This document shows, in pieces, positions 1 to 10,541 of a DNA stretch of 64,000 bases. This stretch comes from Bacteroides sp. 43_108. GTDB lineage: Bacteria; Bacteroidota; Bacteroidia; Bacteroidales; Bacteroidaceae. Numbering within the stretch: the stretch's first letter is position 1; each line of letters starts with the position of its first letter. The notes beneath the pieces were generated by a model, which searched no databases, had not been told where the DNA came from, and saw nothing but the letters and a program-made list of their open reading frames with translations. Position numbers and translations under genes: made by a program. The stretch is taken from positions 114,310 through 178,309 of the forward strand of contig MNQS01000022.1 of assembly GCA_001915545.1 (NCBI GenBank), read 5' to 3'.

Positions 1-112
1 CTCAAGAATAGATTTGTTTTTGTTTGCACTTGGATGTTTGATAATCTGTTTTAACAGCTGGACTTATTTGTCTTAGCTGCGTAACGTGTGTTTTACAGCA
101 CAAAATTATAAT

Positions 113-162
113 CTGCCACGCACAATAATGATTTTTTGTTAAGTCTTATATGTGTGTGGCAG
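113..162. repeat. Inverted repeat upstream of the broken glycoside hydrolase gene
   Basis: The 12-base arms at 113-124 and 151-162 pair fully apart from one G-U, with a 26-base loop. There is no clear U-tract on either side. It could be the terminator of a gene left of the window or a structured leader of the gene at 212. No coding sequence is seen in bases 1-211. Confidence 0.4.
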
Positions 163-211
163 AAATCTAAACCTATCCCGAATTATATGTAAAATCTAAT
201 ATTGATGTATT

Positions 212-1297
212 ATGTTGAAATTTTATTTGTTTGTTTTGCTGGCCAGTCTTTCGGCAGGACGTATTTGTGCGCAATGTGATTGCAAATGTTCTGATTATAG
301 TTTGACATTGGGAAAACCTGATAAGGAGAATGTTTTGGAGTCGCCCGATTATTATACGTGGGGAGCTTCTCCAATTAAAGGTAATGATGGGAAATATCAT
401 CTCTACTATTCCAGATGGAAGAAACAATATGGTTTTCTTGCATGGGTGACACATTCAGAGATAGCTCATGCCGTGTCTGACAATCCTTTGGGACCTTATG
501 TTTTTCATGATTTGGCACTTCCTGCCAGAGGTGCTTCTTTTTGGGATGGTTTGAATACACACAATCCTACAATTCATTTTTATGAAGGCAAATATTATCT
601 TTATTATACAGGAAACACCGGTGATGGAGTGAATATGAAGAAAGGACTCAATCCGACTCATCGCAACAACCAGCGTATAGGTGTTGCCGTTTCAGAGAGT
701 CCTTATGGGCCGTGGAAGCGTTTTGACACCCCGTTGATTGATGTGTCTAAAGATACAGCTGCGTATGACGCTCTTATGGTTGCAAATCCATCCGTAACAC
801 GAATGCATGATGGACGCTATCTCATGGTTTATAAGGCTGTTGCCAAGAAACGTAGAGGGGTGTGAGGAGGACCGGTTGTTCACCTTTGTGCAGTTGCAGA
901 TTCTCCTGTCGGACCTTTTGTGAAGCATTAAAAACCTATTTTTACTGCAGAAGGTTCTTCTTTTCCTGCGGAGGATCCGTATATATGGATGCAGGATGGA
1001 TGTTATTATGCTATTGTCAAGGACATGCACGGAAGTTTTACAGGTGCAGGCCGCTCTCTTGCACTTTTCTGTTCTGAAGATGGTTTCAATTGGAAACCTG
1101 TAGATGAACCGTTGCTGTCGACGCCTGAAATAAGATGGGCAGACGGCAAGGTGTTAAAGCTTCAACATCTGGAACGTCCGCAGATTTTGTTTGACGGAGA
1201 TGTACCTGCGGCCTTGTTTATGGCTGCTGATACAATGAAGAATTATTCGCGCAGCGGACATACATTTAATGTACATGTTCCAATTTTACGTAAATGA
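212..1297 (+). pseudogene. Glycoside hydrolase (GH43-like five-bladed propeller fold), interrupted by two in-frame stops
   Basis: One reading frame runs from the ATG at 212 to the TGA at 1297 and is broken by TGA at 863-865 and TAA at 929-931. The frame does not shift: the 21 codons between the stops (GGPVVHLCAVADSPVGPFVKH) and those after the second stop (AEDPYIWMQDG) continue the same homologous protein. A signal peptide covers about residues 1-20 (ends SAGRICA). Repeated motifs such as SDNPLGPY, SESPYGPW and ADSPVGPF are typical of GH43/GH32-like beta-propeller glycosidases acting on plant or host glycans. The gene converges on the polysaccharide lyase at 1427, which suggests a former small polysaccharide-use locus. 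Two stops of different type suggest a recent pseudogene; sequencing error or readthrough are less likely alternatives. Confidence 0.75.
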
Positions 1298-1332
1298 CCT
1301 GTTGAATTTGTAGGACGGTTGTCGTATAAAAT

Positions 1333-1399
1333 AAAAGCGACATGGATGCTGATTGATGTCATAATGAACATTGTTCAATCAGGATCTGTGTCGCTTTTT
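1333..1399. terminator. Bidirectional terminator between convergent genes
   Basis: A long imperfect hairpin with AAAAGCGACA on the left and TGTCGCTTTT on the right lies between the convergent genes ending at 1297 and 1427. It has A-tract and T-tract flanks on both strands. Confidence 0.7.
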
Positions 1400-1426
1400 A
1401 GAATAATAGTAATATGTCTTGTAGGG

Positions 1427-3346
1427 TCAAGCTTCTTTTATTGTATATTTAATCTTACCCGTTGTGGCATTTGATTTTATTGTCAGTTTGACGCGGTATA
1501 TTTTGCCCCACATGTTTACAAACTTGGCATCATCTAACTTTACTTCTTCATAAGAAGCCTGCATGTCGTTGCTGTTGAAGAATATGCCGTATTTCTTGCC
1601 GTTTATGTTGAATGTAACCTTGTCTTTTTCAACTTGCGGTTGTGCTTGTGTCATAAACATAAGTTCTGTAGGGCGCACAAATTTATCGAGGACATAGTTT
1701 TCAGTTACAGTAATATTTTTTCCACGTGTGAGGTCTATTGTCCTTTTCCAAGACTTGACCATTGCCTCTTTAGGATAAGCACCGGCTATGTCAAGATTCA
1801 TTACCGCCTTACGTGATGTGATTTTTGTAGATACATCTTTTGCTGCATACTTGCTTCCATATTGCTGGTCTACTCCGTTTATCTGCGGAACATTGTGGTA
1901 GCCTGACTGCATGCTCCAGATTTTGTATCTTGTGGCATTGTTGAATGTTTCCTTGCGATATGTGCCTACACCTGGATCAATGAGCAGAGGCTGGCCGTCG
2001 GCATATACGATGAAATGTCCTACGTCATTGTGATTATGGCTTTCATTGTTGTGTCCGCCTTTGGCCGCAACGAACAATCCGTCTGTAGAATTCTTCTTCG
2101 ACCTTGCTGTCATAACCTGAATCCTCGGAAGCCATGAGTCGAAGAGCAGTACATTTTCGCCTTCATATTTTTTGAATGCAGACAGTTTTGACAAGAGCAT
2201 CAATTCTCTGTTGAATGTATGCAGGTAGGCAGATGTGTATGTCTTGGCCGGATTGGTAAAATAATTTCTTGATTTGGCTGTATTTGCCGCCATGCTGATG
2301 AGTTCCTTGTTTTTCATATACAATCCTGATGGAAACCATTCCACATTAGGTGTAAGTTCTGGACCAGCATCGGCGAAGTTTACAAAATATCCGTTTCCGA
2401 TGTTCATCTTGCAGAGATAGTCGCCCATTAGCTTGATTTTCTCTGTAGAAGAAAATTCTGCAAATCCATCTGTTGCATAACTAAGAAGATTGAGGCAGTC
2501 GAAAAGCGAGCCGGCTGCTCTATCCCAATAGTGTGCACCTTCGTCGCATCCTCCATCATCAGGATAACCGTCAATGAATCCGTCGAGCGATTCGTTTATC
2601 AGACGCATGTATTTTATCTGTTTCTCTCTGTCTGGTTCTGCAAATAGTACACATGCCATCCAATTGGAGCATATCCATGGATTCCAATTCATAGATGCGG
2701 AACGCCACCATTCTTTCTTCTTTGCACCTTCCTCAAGTATTCGTCTTGAGATCTCGTTCTGTATTCTTGTTTCCAGATAAGGTGAGAACTTTCTTATAGG
2801 TTCTTTGAACATATACAGCATCCACGCCATCATTCCTCCTGTTTCGGCATTGAATAGGTCGAGAGACTGGTTTTCAACAAGAGGCATCTTTGGTCCGTAG
2901 TGTGCTGGTACTCCCCACCATGTTTCTTCGCATGTAGAGAAAAGGCCGTTGAGAATGTCGTTCATGAAACGTCCTTTTCCTTCCATTATTTCAGCCATGG
3001 CTAGAGCCATCAAATGATTGCGTTTTCCGAAGATGAACTGCTGGTAGCGTTCTCGGTCTCCGTTTTCTCTGAAATCTGAAAATAGGGTAATATCAGTCGT
3101 TTCCCATTTTGTACCTAAAAGTTTTTCTCCTGCACTGATGTAGCTTTTGCGCATGGCTTCAGGTATTGAATCTTGCCAGTAACTGTTGCCCCATGCAGGC
3201 ACAGGTGCGAACTTTGTAGGTTCTACAAGGTGTTTCTGAAGATTCTCTACAGTGCATCTCCCTGAAATTTCTTTTTTAGTTTGTGCATCAATGGAGGCAT
3301 GCATCGTTGCCAAAAGCAACATGGAAGTGAAAACAATTTTTTTCAT
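1427..3346 (-). CDS. Heparinase II/III-family polysaccharide lyase, secreted
   Basis: A 639-residue protein with a cleavable signal peptide (about residues 1-21, ending SIDA) that should act in the periplasm or outside the cell. The N-terminal two thirds is an alpha-helical (alpha/alpha)-toroid-like region rich in Trp, with motifs such as WWRSASMNWNPW and DEGAHYWDRAAG. The C-terminal third is the beta-sandwich heparinase II/III-like domain, with the characteristic SHNHNDVGHF segment followed by LLIDPGVGTYR. Family members cleave uronic acid-containing polysaccharides (heparin/heparan, alginate, ulvan-like) by beta-elimination; the substrate cannot be read here. A TACTTTTG promoter sits about 90 bases upstream. 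It converges with a broken glycosidase gene. No SusC/SusD pair is in view. Confidence 0.85.
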   Translation of the reverse strand: MKKIVFTSMLLLATMHASIDAQTKKEISGRCTVENLQKHLVEPTKFAPVPAWGNSYWQDSIPEAMRKSYISAGEKLLGTKWETTDITLFSDFRENGDRERYQQFIFGKRNHLMALAMAEIMEGKGRFMNDILNGLFSTCEETWWGVPAHYGPKMPLVENQSLDLFNAETGGMMAWMLYMFKEPIRKFSPYLETRIQNEISRRILEEGAKKKEWWRSASMNWNPWICSNWMACVLFAEPDREKQIKYMRLINESLDGFIDGYPDDGGCDEGAHYWDRAAGSLFDCLNLLSYATDGFAEFSSTEKIKLMGDYLCKMNIGNGYFVNFADAGPELTPNVEWFPSGLYMKNKELISMAANTAKSRNYFTNPAKTYTSAYLHTFNRELMLLSKLSAFKKYEGENVLLFDSWLPRIQVMTARSKKNSTDGLFVAAKGGHNNESHNHNDVGHFIVYADGQPLLIDPGVGTYRKETFNNATRYKIWSMQSGYHNVPQINGVDQQYGSKYAAKDVSTKITSRKAVMNLDIAGAYPKEAMVKSWKRTIDLTRGKNITVTENYVLDKFVRPTELMFMTQAQPQVEKDKVTFNINGKKYGIFFNSNDMQASYEEVKLDDAKFVNMWGKIYRVKLTIKSNATTGKIKYTIKEA

Positions 3347-3431
3347 TTGTTGTGTAAGTTAAAAAAGGATTTTGATTTTGCCATGGATATCCACCGGCAA
3401 TTTGATTGTATTAAATGTGATACTTTATGTA

Positions 3432-3439
3432 CAAAAGTA
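3432..3439 (-). promoter_or_regulatory. Bacteroidales -7 box for the polysaccharide lyase
   Basis: On the minus strand TACTTTTG matches TAnnTTTG about 86-93 bases before the lyase ATG at 3346. No clear -33 TTTG is seen. The 3347-3709 gap otherwise holds only this promoter, the one at 3641-3671 and A/T-rich sequence. Confidence 0.5.
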
Positions 3440-3640
3440 AGAAAAAATGTCTTGAAGACGTTGCATTTAGAATAAATATGGTATTAAAACCTTTTCTTTT
3501 GTATATTTTCAATTTGTTTGATAGTGAATTTGAAGAAGCTTTTCTTATTATTTGTTGCAGTGAGAAACATAAAAACAAAGTCATTGTTTTTTAATAAGTA
3601 AAATTATGCTTTTCATTCTGTAAAAATCTGTTAGAAGGCA

Positions 3641-3671
3641 TTTGTTTAAGAATCAAGTTGAAATATATTTG
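3641..3671 (+). promoter_or_regulatory. Bacteroidales promoter (TTTG, 19 bases, TATATTTG)
   Basis: The -33 TTTG at 3641-3644 and the -7 TATATTTG at 3664-3671 are separated by 19 bases, the consensus spacing. Transcription should start near 3678, which rules out the GTG at 3671 as the translation start of the next gene. Confidence 0.7.
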
Positions 3672-3709
3672 TGACAGTTGACCTTAATGTTCCACAAACG
3701 GCATTATTT

Positions 3710-4381
3710 ATGAGCTCTAAAATCAAATTAATGAATATATATGTTTCACTGTATGGAGCATTGAAGCAGTTGTTGTACGCTGGTATTTTTTGTTTATCTG
3801 TCGGTTGCATGCATCGTGCTGAAATTGATTCTCACGATAAGCCATATATGGAGTGGAGCGATATACGTTCAGGTGATTTGTTGTTCAGAATGGGGAATAG
3901 TGCATCGAGCAATGTTGTCGTCACAATTGGCGGCGGTAGATATTCGCATATTGGTATTGCAATAGTTGATTCTAGTGGAATACGTGTAGTTCATGCTGTG
4001 CCTGGTGAGGCAGGAGTGGAAGATGATGGACTGGACAAGGTGAGGTGTGATGCCATAGACTTGTTTTATTCGCCAGACAGAGCTTCTGCCGGAGCTGTGG
4101 CGCGCGTGGCATGTTCAGACTGCATAGCAGAACTTGTGTCCGCATCAGCCTATGCAGATTATGAATCTTCTGTACCTTTTGATCATAAGTATGATCTGGC
4201 AGATAGCACGTCGCTTTATTGTACAGAGTTGATATGGAGAGCCTACAGAAAATATGGTATAGATCTTGCTGATGACAGAAGGCAAGAACTTGTCATACCT
4301 GGACATGTCCTCAGAATTATATTTCCAGAAGATATATGGAACAGCAGGCATCTTACCGTTCTTCATGAGTTCGTCAGATGA
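3710..4381 (+). CDS. YiiX/YebB-like permuted NlpC/P60 cysteine amidase, lipoprotein
   Basis: About 223 residues. The longer frame from GTG 3671 is excluded because the promoter box covers it; ATG 3710 is chosen, with ATG 3731 as an alternative. A lipoprotein-type signal ends at LSVGC, so the protein is probably anchored on the outer or inner membrane facing the periplasm. The order of catalytic motifs is that of the permuted papain-like fold: His in YSHIGIAI early and Cys in LYCTELIW late. Family members (YiiX, YaeF/YebB, LRAT-related) hydrolyse amide or ester bonds in cell-wall peptides or lipids. Its substrate is unknown. It is followed by another lipoprotein gene on the same strand, 74 bases away. 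Confidence 0.75.
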   Translation: MSSKIKLMNIYVSLYGALKQLLYAGIFCLSVGCMHRAEIDSHDKPYMEWSDIRSGDLLFRMGNSASSNVVVTIGGGRYSHIGIAIVDSSGIRVVHAVPGEAGVEDDGLDKVRCDAIDLFYSPDRASAGAVARVACSDCIAELVSASAYADYESSVPFDHKYDLADSTSLYCTELIWRAYRKYGIDLADDRRQELVIPGHVLRIIFPEDIWNSRHLTVLHEFVR

Positions 4382-4455
4382 TATCGAGATGAAGATTGAA
4401 GAAAAAGATGTCTGCTGATTTTAAACTTTATGTTAAACTTTAAAATCTATTGATT

Positions 4456-4851
4456 ATGAGAAAATTATTTAAATCCGTTTTTACAATCTCTGTAATAGCT
4501 TTTGCATTGTCTTCGTGTGGTGGAAGCGGGCCAAAACAGGCTTTGGACAAGTACATGACAGCTGTAAAGGACAAGGATTATGAAGCTGTAGTAGATGGTA
4601 TGTATTTTAAGGACGGATTGACAGATTCACAGAAAAACTTTTATGTAGCAGCTTTGGAAGAAAAAGCATCGAAAGCAGAAACTTCCAATGGAAAAGTTTC
4701 GGATTATAAAATTACCGGTGACAGCATAATAGTTCCGGACTCGTTGGCCATCGTGTACTTTGAGACTATATACGAAAACGGTAAAGTTGAGCAGGATGAG
4801 CAGAAAATGATATATTCTGACGGAGAATGGAAAATGTATACATCTAAGTGA
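4456..4851 (+). CDS. Small DUF4878-like lipoprotein
   Basis: A 131-residue secreted lipoprotein. ATG 4456 is preferred over the TTG two codons upstream. The signal peptide ends in the lipobox ALSSC followed by Gly-Gly-Ser. The mature part resembles the DUF4878 / NTF2-like fold: a helix carrying PKQALDKYMTAVKDKDYEAV, then alternating strands ending in SDGEWKMYTSK. Such proteins are common in Bacteroidales, and their function is not established. The gene ends in a hairpin terminator at 4876. Confidence 0.65.
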   Translation: MRKLFKSVFTISVIAFALSSCGGSGPKQALDKYMTAVKDKDYEAVVDGMYFKDGLTDSQKNFYVAALEEKASKAETSNGKVSDYKITGDSIIVPDSLAIVYFETIYENGKVEQDEQKMIYSDGEWKMYTSK

Positions 4852-4875
4852 ATTTGACTTTTTATTTGAATATTT

Positions 4876-4918
4876 AGGGGCATCGGAGTATGTAGAATTT
4901 GCTTCTGATGCTCCTTTT
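4876..4918 (+). terminator. Rho-independent terminator after the DUF4878-like gene
   Basis: An imperfect stem of AGGGGCATC with GATGCTCCT, followed by TTTT, sits 25 bases after the stop codon. Confidence 0.65.
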
Positions 4919-5037
4919 CTGAATATTGAAGTCTGTTATGCTTTGTCGCTTGACAACAGTACTTGTGCACATGAGGTAAAAAAGTGTTTTTGATGGCGAA
5001 AAAAACGACTATGGCTTTCATTTTTACATATTTTTCC

Positions 5038-5045
5038 TACATTTG
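5038..5045 (+). promoter_or_regulatory. -7 box upstream of tRNA-Gly
   Basis: TACATTTG matches the Bacteroidales -7 consensus and lies 18 bases before the mature tRNA 5' end. A near-consensus TTTC lies 18 bases upstream of the box. It may drive tRNA-Gly, nhaD and pfkA together, because no separate promoter is seen between them. Confidence 0.55.
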
Positions 5046-5063
5046 CATTGTGAAATGAACTTT

Positions 5064-5136
5064 GCGGCAGTAGCTCAGTCGGTAGAGCATCAGCTTCCCA
5101 AGCTGAGGGTCACGGGTTCGAACCCCGCCTGCCGCT
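5064..5136 (+). tRNA. tRNA-Gly (anticodon CCC)
   Basis: A 73-base cloverleaf: acceptor GCGGCAG pairs with CTGCCGC (5129-5135), discriminator U at 5136, anticodon stem TCAGC/GCTGA with loop TTCCCAA (anticodon CCC), and T-arm ACGGG-TTCGAAC-CCCG. The 3' CCA is not encoded. The nhaD start codon is only 13 bases downstream. Confidence 0.95.
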
Positions 5137-5149
5137 CGTAAAAAAACGC

Positions 5150-6541
5150 ATGCTTATGGTATTGACAACACTTGTCATAGTTGCAGTCTTGTTTGTGGGC
5201 TATATATTGATGTCGACCGAGCACATCAATCATATAAACCGTGCAGCTGTGGCAATGTTCTGCGGAGTAGTTGCATGGGTTATTTACATGTTTAATGCCG
5301 GGACTTATCTGGACCTGGTTCATCCCGAATACAAATCTTTTCTTGGAGGAGCTGTGTCGAACCACGAGACAGTCAAGAATTTCATTGCCAACAGCGTTAT
5401 TGTGCGTTACGTGGGTGAGGCATGTGCTGTAATACTGTTTCTTATCGCTACGAATACAATTGTAGAGGTAATGAACAACAATGGAGTTTTTGATTCGCTT
5501 GTCAAATGGTTGCGTATGCGGAGCAGTCGCCGTTTCTTATGGGTCATAACTCTATTGACTTTCTTCATCTCAGCAAACATAGATAACCTGACAACCGTAA
5601 TCCTGATGATTTCTATCATGGGACAGATTGTCAAATCGCGTTATCAGAAGCTTATATACGCTTGTGCCATTATGGTGGCTTCGAATCTAGGCGGTTCTTT
5701 CACTGTAATCGGAGATATGACAACTCTTATGATGTGGGTTAAAGGTGTTGTCACTCCTACAGCTTTTTCACTTGGACTGTTCTTGCCTGCATTTATAGCG
5801 ATGGCAGTTTTCAACTTGCTCGTTTCAGGTATGCTTCATGGAAAAGTTGAAGTGGCATCTGTTCTGGATCGTTATGATGGTGATGATTCGCCTCTTACTC
5901 CGTTTCAGAAAATACTTATATTGGCGATTGGTATTGTAGGACTCTGGTCTATACCGACGTTCCACTATCTGACGAGTCTTCCTCCGTTTATCGGTGCTCT
6001 CTGTGTATTGGCATTGATATGGGTGGCTGACGGAATATGTAATCTGGAGCGCAACGGCATGGACATGTTTGTTCAGCGCAGGTATTATAAGAATACTGAA
6101 TTTGTAGGTATGCGTATAATACTTTATTTCATCGGTATTTCGCTGGGTGTAGGAGCCCTTTGTGAGAGCGGTTTCCTTAATGATGCTTCTGTTTGGCTGA
6201 CAGAACATGTCGGTACGACTTACGTATATGGAATCGCAGCCGGAATACTCTCTGGTGTTGTAGACAATGTACCGCTTGTCATGATAGGTTTGAACATGTT
6301 TCCTATGGATACTGTTGCTGGTTCTACTTCTGCTTTTGTGCAGAATGGTACATACTGGCAGTTGCTTTCATATTCTTGCGCCATGGGCGGTTCTGCCTTA
6401 ATGTTAGGCTCGCTTGCCGGTCATTCTGTAATGCAGCTTGAGAATATCAGAATCTCTTGGTTCCTGCGCAACATGACTTGGCGTGTACTTGTATCCTGGT
6501 TGGCCGGGATGCTCGTTTTTTGGATAACACATACATTCTGA
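5150..6541 (+). CDS. nhaD: NhaD-type Na+/H+ antiporter
   Basis: A 463-residue inner-membrane protein of about 12 hydrophobic segments, normal for NhaD of the ion transporter superfamily. It would exchange cytoplasmic Na+ (or Li+) for external H+ for pH and sodium balance. Conserved stretches include the N-terminal HINHINRAAVAM, TFFISANIDNLTTVILM in the first half and GILSGVVDNVPLVM in the second half, the paired re-entrant segments with acidic or Asn residues typical of this family. The start is ATG 5150 (5156 also possible), and no Shine-Dalgarno is visible. It begins 13 bases after tRNA-Gly and is followed by pfkA after 21 bases, so tRNA, nhaD and pfkA are probably one transcript. Confidence 0.88.
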   Translation: MLMVLTTLVIVAVLFVGYILMSTEHINHINRAAVAMFCGVVAWVIYMFNAGTYLDLVHPEYKSFLGGAVSNHETVKNFIANSVIVRYVGEACAVILFLIATNTIVEVMNNNGVFDSLVKWLRMRSSRRFLWVITLLTFFISANIDNLTTVILMISIMGQIVKSRYQKLIYACAIMVASNLGGSFTVIGDMTTLMMWVKGVVTPTAFSLGLFLPAFIAMAVFNLLVSGMLHGKVEVASVLDRYDGDDSPLTPFQKILILAIGIVGLWSIPTFHYLTSLPPFIGALCVLALIWVADGICNLERNGMDMFVQRRYYKNTEFVGMRIILYFIGISLGVGALCESGFLNDASVWLTEHVGTTYVYGIAAGILSGVVDNVPLVMIGLNMFPMDTVAGSTSAFVQNGTYWQLLSYSCAMGGSALMLGSLAGHSVMQLENIRISWFLRNMTWRVLVSWLAGMLVFWITHTF

Positions 6542-6562
6542 TTTAATATAAAGGAATATAAA

Positions 6563-7540
6563 ATGGCAAAAATCAATTGTATCGGTATATTGACCTCAGG
6601 AGGTGATTCTCCAGGTATGAACGCGGCTATTCGTGCCGTGACCAGGTCGGCAATCTGTAAGGGCTTTACAGTGAAGGGCATCTATAGAGGATATGATGGT
6701 CTTGTAAACGGAGAAATCAAGGAGTTTACAACTGAGAGCGTAAGTAACATCATATCTAGAGGAGGTACAATCCTCAAAAGTGCTCGATCAAAGGAATTCA
6801 TGACAGTAGAAGGCCGTGCTAAGGCGCATGAGACAATGTTGCGTGAAGGCATTGATGCGCTTGTGGTAATAGGTGGAAACGGTTCGCTTACTGGTGCAAA
6901 GATATTCGCAGACGAATACGATGTTCCTTGTATCGGTTTGCCTGGAACTATCGATAACGACCTTTACGGAACTGACCTTACTATCGGTTATGATACAACT
7001 CTGAATACGATTGTGGAATGTGTCGATAAGATTCGTGATACGGCAAATTCTCATGAGCGTATTTTCTTCGTTGAAGTAATGGGACGTGATGCCGGCTTCT
7101 TGGCTCTCAACAGTGCCATAGCTAGTGGAGCAGAGGCTGCTATCATACCGGAAGACAGTACAGATGCAGACCAGCTTGAGCATTTCATAGGCCGTGGCAT
7201 ACGAAAGAGTAAGAATTCAAGTATCGTCATAGTCAGCGAGAGCCCTAAGTGCGGTGCTATGTTCTATGCAGATAGAGTTCGTAAGGAATATCCTCAGTAT
7301 GATGTACGTATTTCCATTCTCGGGCACGTACAGCGTGGAGGAACCCCTTCTGCTCGTGATAGAATTTTGGCCAGCCGTCTTGGTGCCGGAGCCATTGATG
7401 CCATTCTTGATGGACAGCGTAACGTCATGATAGGACTGAAGAACGATAATGTAGTCTATGTGCCGTTTACAGACGCCATAAGAAGCGACAAGGACATAAA
7501 TAAAGACCTCATCAAAGTGCTCGACGAGCTTTCCATATAG
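6563..7540 (+). CDS. pfkA: ATP-dependent 6-phosphofructokinase
   Basis: A 325-residue cytoplasmic enzyme phosphorylating fructose 6-phosphate to fructose 1,6-bisphosphate in glycolysis, of usual length for bacterial PfkA. Nucleotide-binding and catalytic motifs are present: [13 protein letters not shown] near the N-terminus, GGNGSL for [15 protein letters not shown] with the catalytic Asp around residue 130, MGRDAGFLA, and [12 protein letters not shown] for the sugar phosphate. It lies 21 bases after nhaD and ends before a strong terminator at 7605. The reverse reaction is encoded in the same window by the class III bisphosphatase at 26091. Confidence 0.95.
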   Translation: MAKINCIGILTSGGDSPGMNAAIRAVTRSAICKGFTVKGIYRGYDGLVNGEIKEFTTESVSNIISRGGTILKSARSKEFMTVEGRAKAHETMLREGIDALVVIGGNGSLTGAKIFADEYDVPCIGLPGTIDNDLYGTDLTIGYDTTLNTIVECVDKIRDTANSHERIFFVEVMGRDAGFLALNSAIASGAEAAIIPEDSTDADQLEHFIGRGIRKSKNSSIVIVSESPKCGAMFYADRVRKEYPQYDVRISILGHVQRGGTPSARDRILASRLGAGAIDAILDGQRNVMIGLKNDNVVYVPFTDAIRSDKDINKDLIKVLDELSI

Positions 7541-7604
7541 AGATTGCAACGTGCATGCACTTTGCTTGCAGGTTCATTTTCACACCACATTAACATTCTT
7601 TTTT

Positions 7605-7667
7605 GGGGGAGCAAGCCTCGTGAGCTCTGCTGCGTGAGCAGCGGAGCTTGCGAGGCTCCCTTTTTTT
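7605..7667 (+). terminator. Strong GC-rich terminator after pfkA
   Basis: A long hairpin built from GGGAGC/GCTCCC, GCCTCG/CGAGGC and GCTGC/GCAGC segments with a GTGA loop, followed by seven T. It ends the nhaD-pfkA transcript. Confidence 0.85.
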
Positions 7668-7732
7668 GTATGCAAAGCCGTATAAAATTGCATTTATTGG
7701 CAAACCATTATCACTTAATCGATTTTATTGCG

Positions 7733-7740
7733 TAAATTTG
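7733..7740 (+). promoter_or_regulatory. -7 box for the ABC-F gene
   Basis: TAAATTTG matches TAnnTTTG. Transcription starting near 7747 would give a leader of about 137 bases before the ATG at 7884. Confidence 0.6.
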
Positions 7741-7789
7741 CACGGTTTTTGTGGATCTTCCATTTTAGGTTCGGTTGTATAAATATTAT

Positions 7790-7831
7790 ATGGACCAGTA
7801 AATGTTTGGGAGATACATTTATCATGTTTAG
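7790..7831 (+). other. Two tiny leader reading frames (uORFs) upstream of the ABC-F gene
   Basis: In the predicted leader, ATG at 7790 encodes Met-Asp-Gln and stops at 7801. The next base begins a second ATG (7802) encoding MFGRYIYHV and stopping at 7831. Neither has a recognisable ribosome site. Leader peptides regulate some ABC-F genes, but whether these are translated is unknown. Confidence 0.3.
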
Positions 7832-7844
7832 CATTTGTATATAA

Positions 7845-9500
<1,656 letters not shown>

Positions 9501-9572
9501 TTTCTTGTCTGTGCATAAGGCGAATTCTTCAGCATTGGCAATCAAAATGCATGAAAGATAGAATATTGTAAG

Positions 9573-9609
9573 AATGAATGTTGCGTTTTATTCGTAACAT
9601 TCATTTTTT
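9573..9609 (+). terminator. Terminator after the ABC-F gene
   Basis: Stem AATGAATGTTGCG pairs with CGTAACATTCATT (one G-U), with loop TTTTATT and a T-run. Confidence 0.8.
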
Positions 9610-9695
9610 TTATCTGTGTAGCTTTATTATTGGGATAATAAAGTTAAATTAGAACATTCGATATGTTTCTTATAAAAGTATGATATTCTAGATAT

Positions 9696-10541
9696 ATGGC
9701 AAGCAATCTTGATTTCATAGAATTTGTCTGTTCCAGCTTGAAGGATTTAGGCACTATCCGTTACCGCAAGATGTTCGGCGACTATATGGTGTATGTCAAC
9801 GAAAAGCCTGCTGTTATGATATGCGACAACATCGCATACGTCAAAAAGCACCCTGCCATATCCGATTTGATGAACGAAGCCGAAACGGGTATTCCTTATG
9901 ATGGAGCAAAGGAACACTATGTGCTTGACGTAGAACATAAGGATGCTCTATTGAAAATCGTAGGTACTCTGGAGAAGGTGCTTCCTTACCCTCAAAAGAA
10001 ATCGAAAAAAGCCGATAAGCATTCTTTACGAAGTATTCCTAATGTAGGACAGCAGACCGAACAGGATCTTTTGGCCATGGGCTACACTTCCGTAGAGTCT
10101 TTGAAAGGCGCTAAGGCTGAAGATTTATATAATGAGGAATGTCGTTTGCGCGGTTGTACCATAGATCGTTGCCAGCTTTATCTCTATCGTGCTTTGGAAT
10201 ATTTCGTCAATACGGAAAATCCCGATATCGGCAAGTGCAGATGGTGGTATTGGAAAGACGATTTCTTCTACCCGTCGCCTTGTGGTGCAAGATGTGTTGA
10301 ATGTCCCTCTTTCCCCGAAAAATGCAAAGGATGCCGGAAAATAAAAGGTAAAGTTTTCTGGCTTAAATTTACCGGCGACGACGCATGTCCTATCTGGAAA
10401 TGCTGTAAGGAACGTAAACGTGAAAATTGTGGCGGTTGTCCCGAATTGCCTTGCAGACGTTTTATGAAAGACCCTTCAATATCAGATGAAGAGAATGAAT
10501 CCAATTTGAGGAAAATGATTGAAAATCTTGAAAATACCTGA
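9696..10541 (+). CDS. TfoX N-terminal domain / Cdd1-like helix-hairpin-helix / Cys-rich DUF3795 fusion
   Basis: 281 residues in three parts. Residues 1 to about 95 are a TfoX-N (Sxy-type) domain with RKMFGDYMVYVNEKPAVMI. Residues about 108-175 are a helix-hairpin-helix 'pathogenicity locus' (Cdd1) or TfoX-C-like domain with SIPNVGQQTEQDLLAMGYTS. Residues about 190-265 form a Cys-rich DUF3795-like region with pairs such as CGARCVECP, CKGCRK and CGGCPELPC, which could bind metal. TfoX of Proteobacteria activates competence genes; a competence role is not implied here. It overlaps the next gene (TGA/ATG overlap at 10541) and opens a four-gene cluster. Confidence 0.75.
   Translation: MASNLDFIEFVCSSLKDLGTIRYRKMFGDYMVYVNEKPAVMICDNIAYVKKHPAISDLMNEAETGIPYDGAKEHYVLDVEHKDALLKIVGTLEKVLPYPQKKSKKADKHSLRSIPNVGQQTEQDLLAMGYTSVESLKGAKAEDLYNEECRLRGCTIDRCQLYLYRALEYFVNTENPDIGKCRWWYWKDDFFYPSPCGARCVECPSFPEKCKGCRKIKGKVFWLKFTGDDACPIWKCCKERKRENCGGCPELPCRRFMKDPSISDEENESNLRKMIENLENT

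Noticed and set aside
862..1077. Separate 71-aa ORF inside the broken glycosidase
   Set aside because: It is in a different frame; the homologous sequence continues in the original frame, so this is a shadow.
3671..3709. GTG at 3671 as the start of the YiiX-like gene
   Set aside because: The first base of this codon is the last base of a consensus -7 box (3664-3671); transcription should start after it.
7544..7735. 63-codon frame after pfkA
   Set aside because: It spans the strong terminator at 7605-7667 and has no family features.
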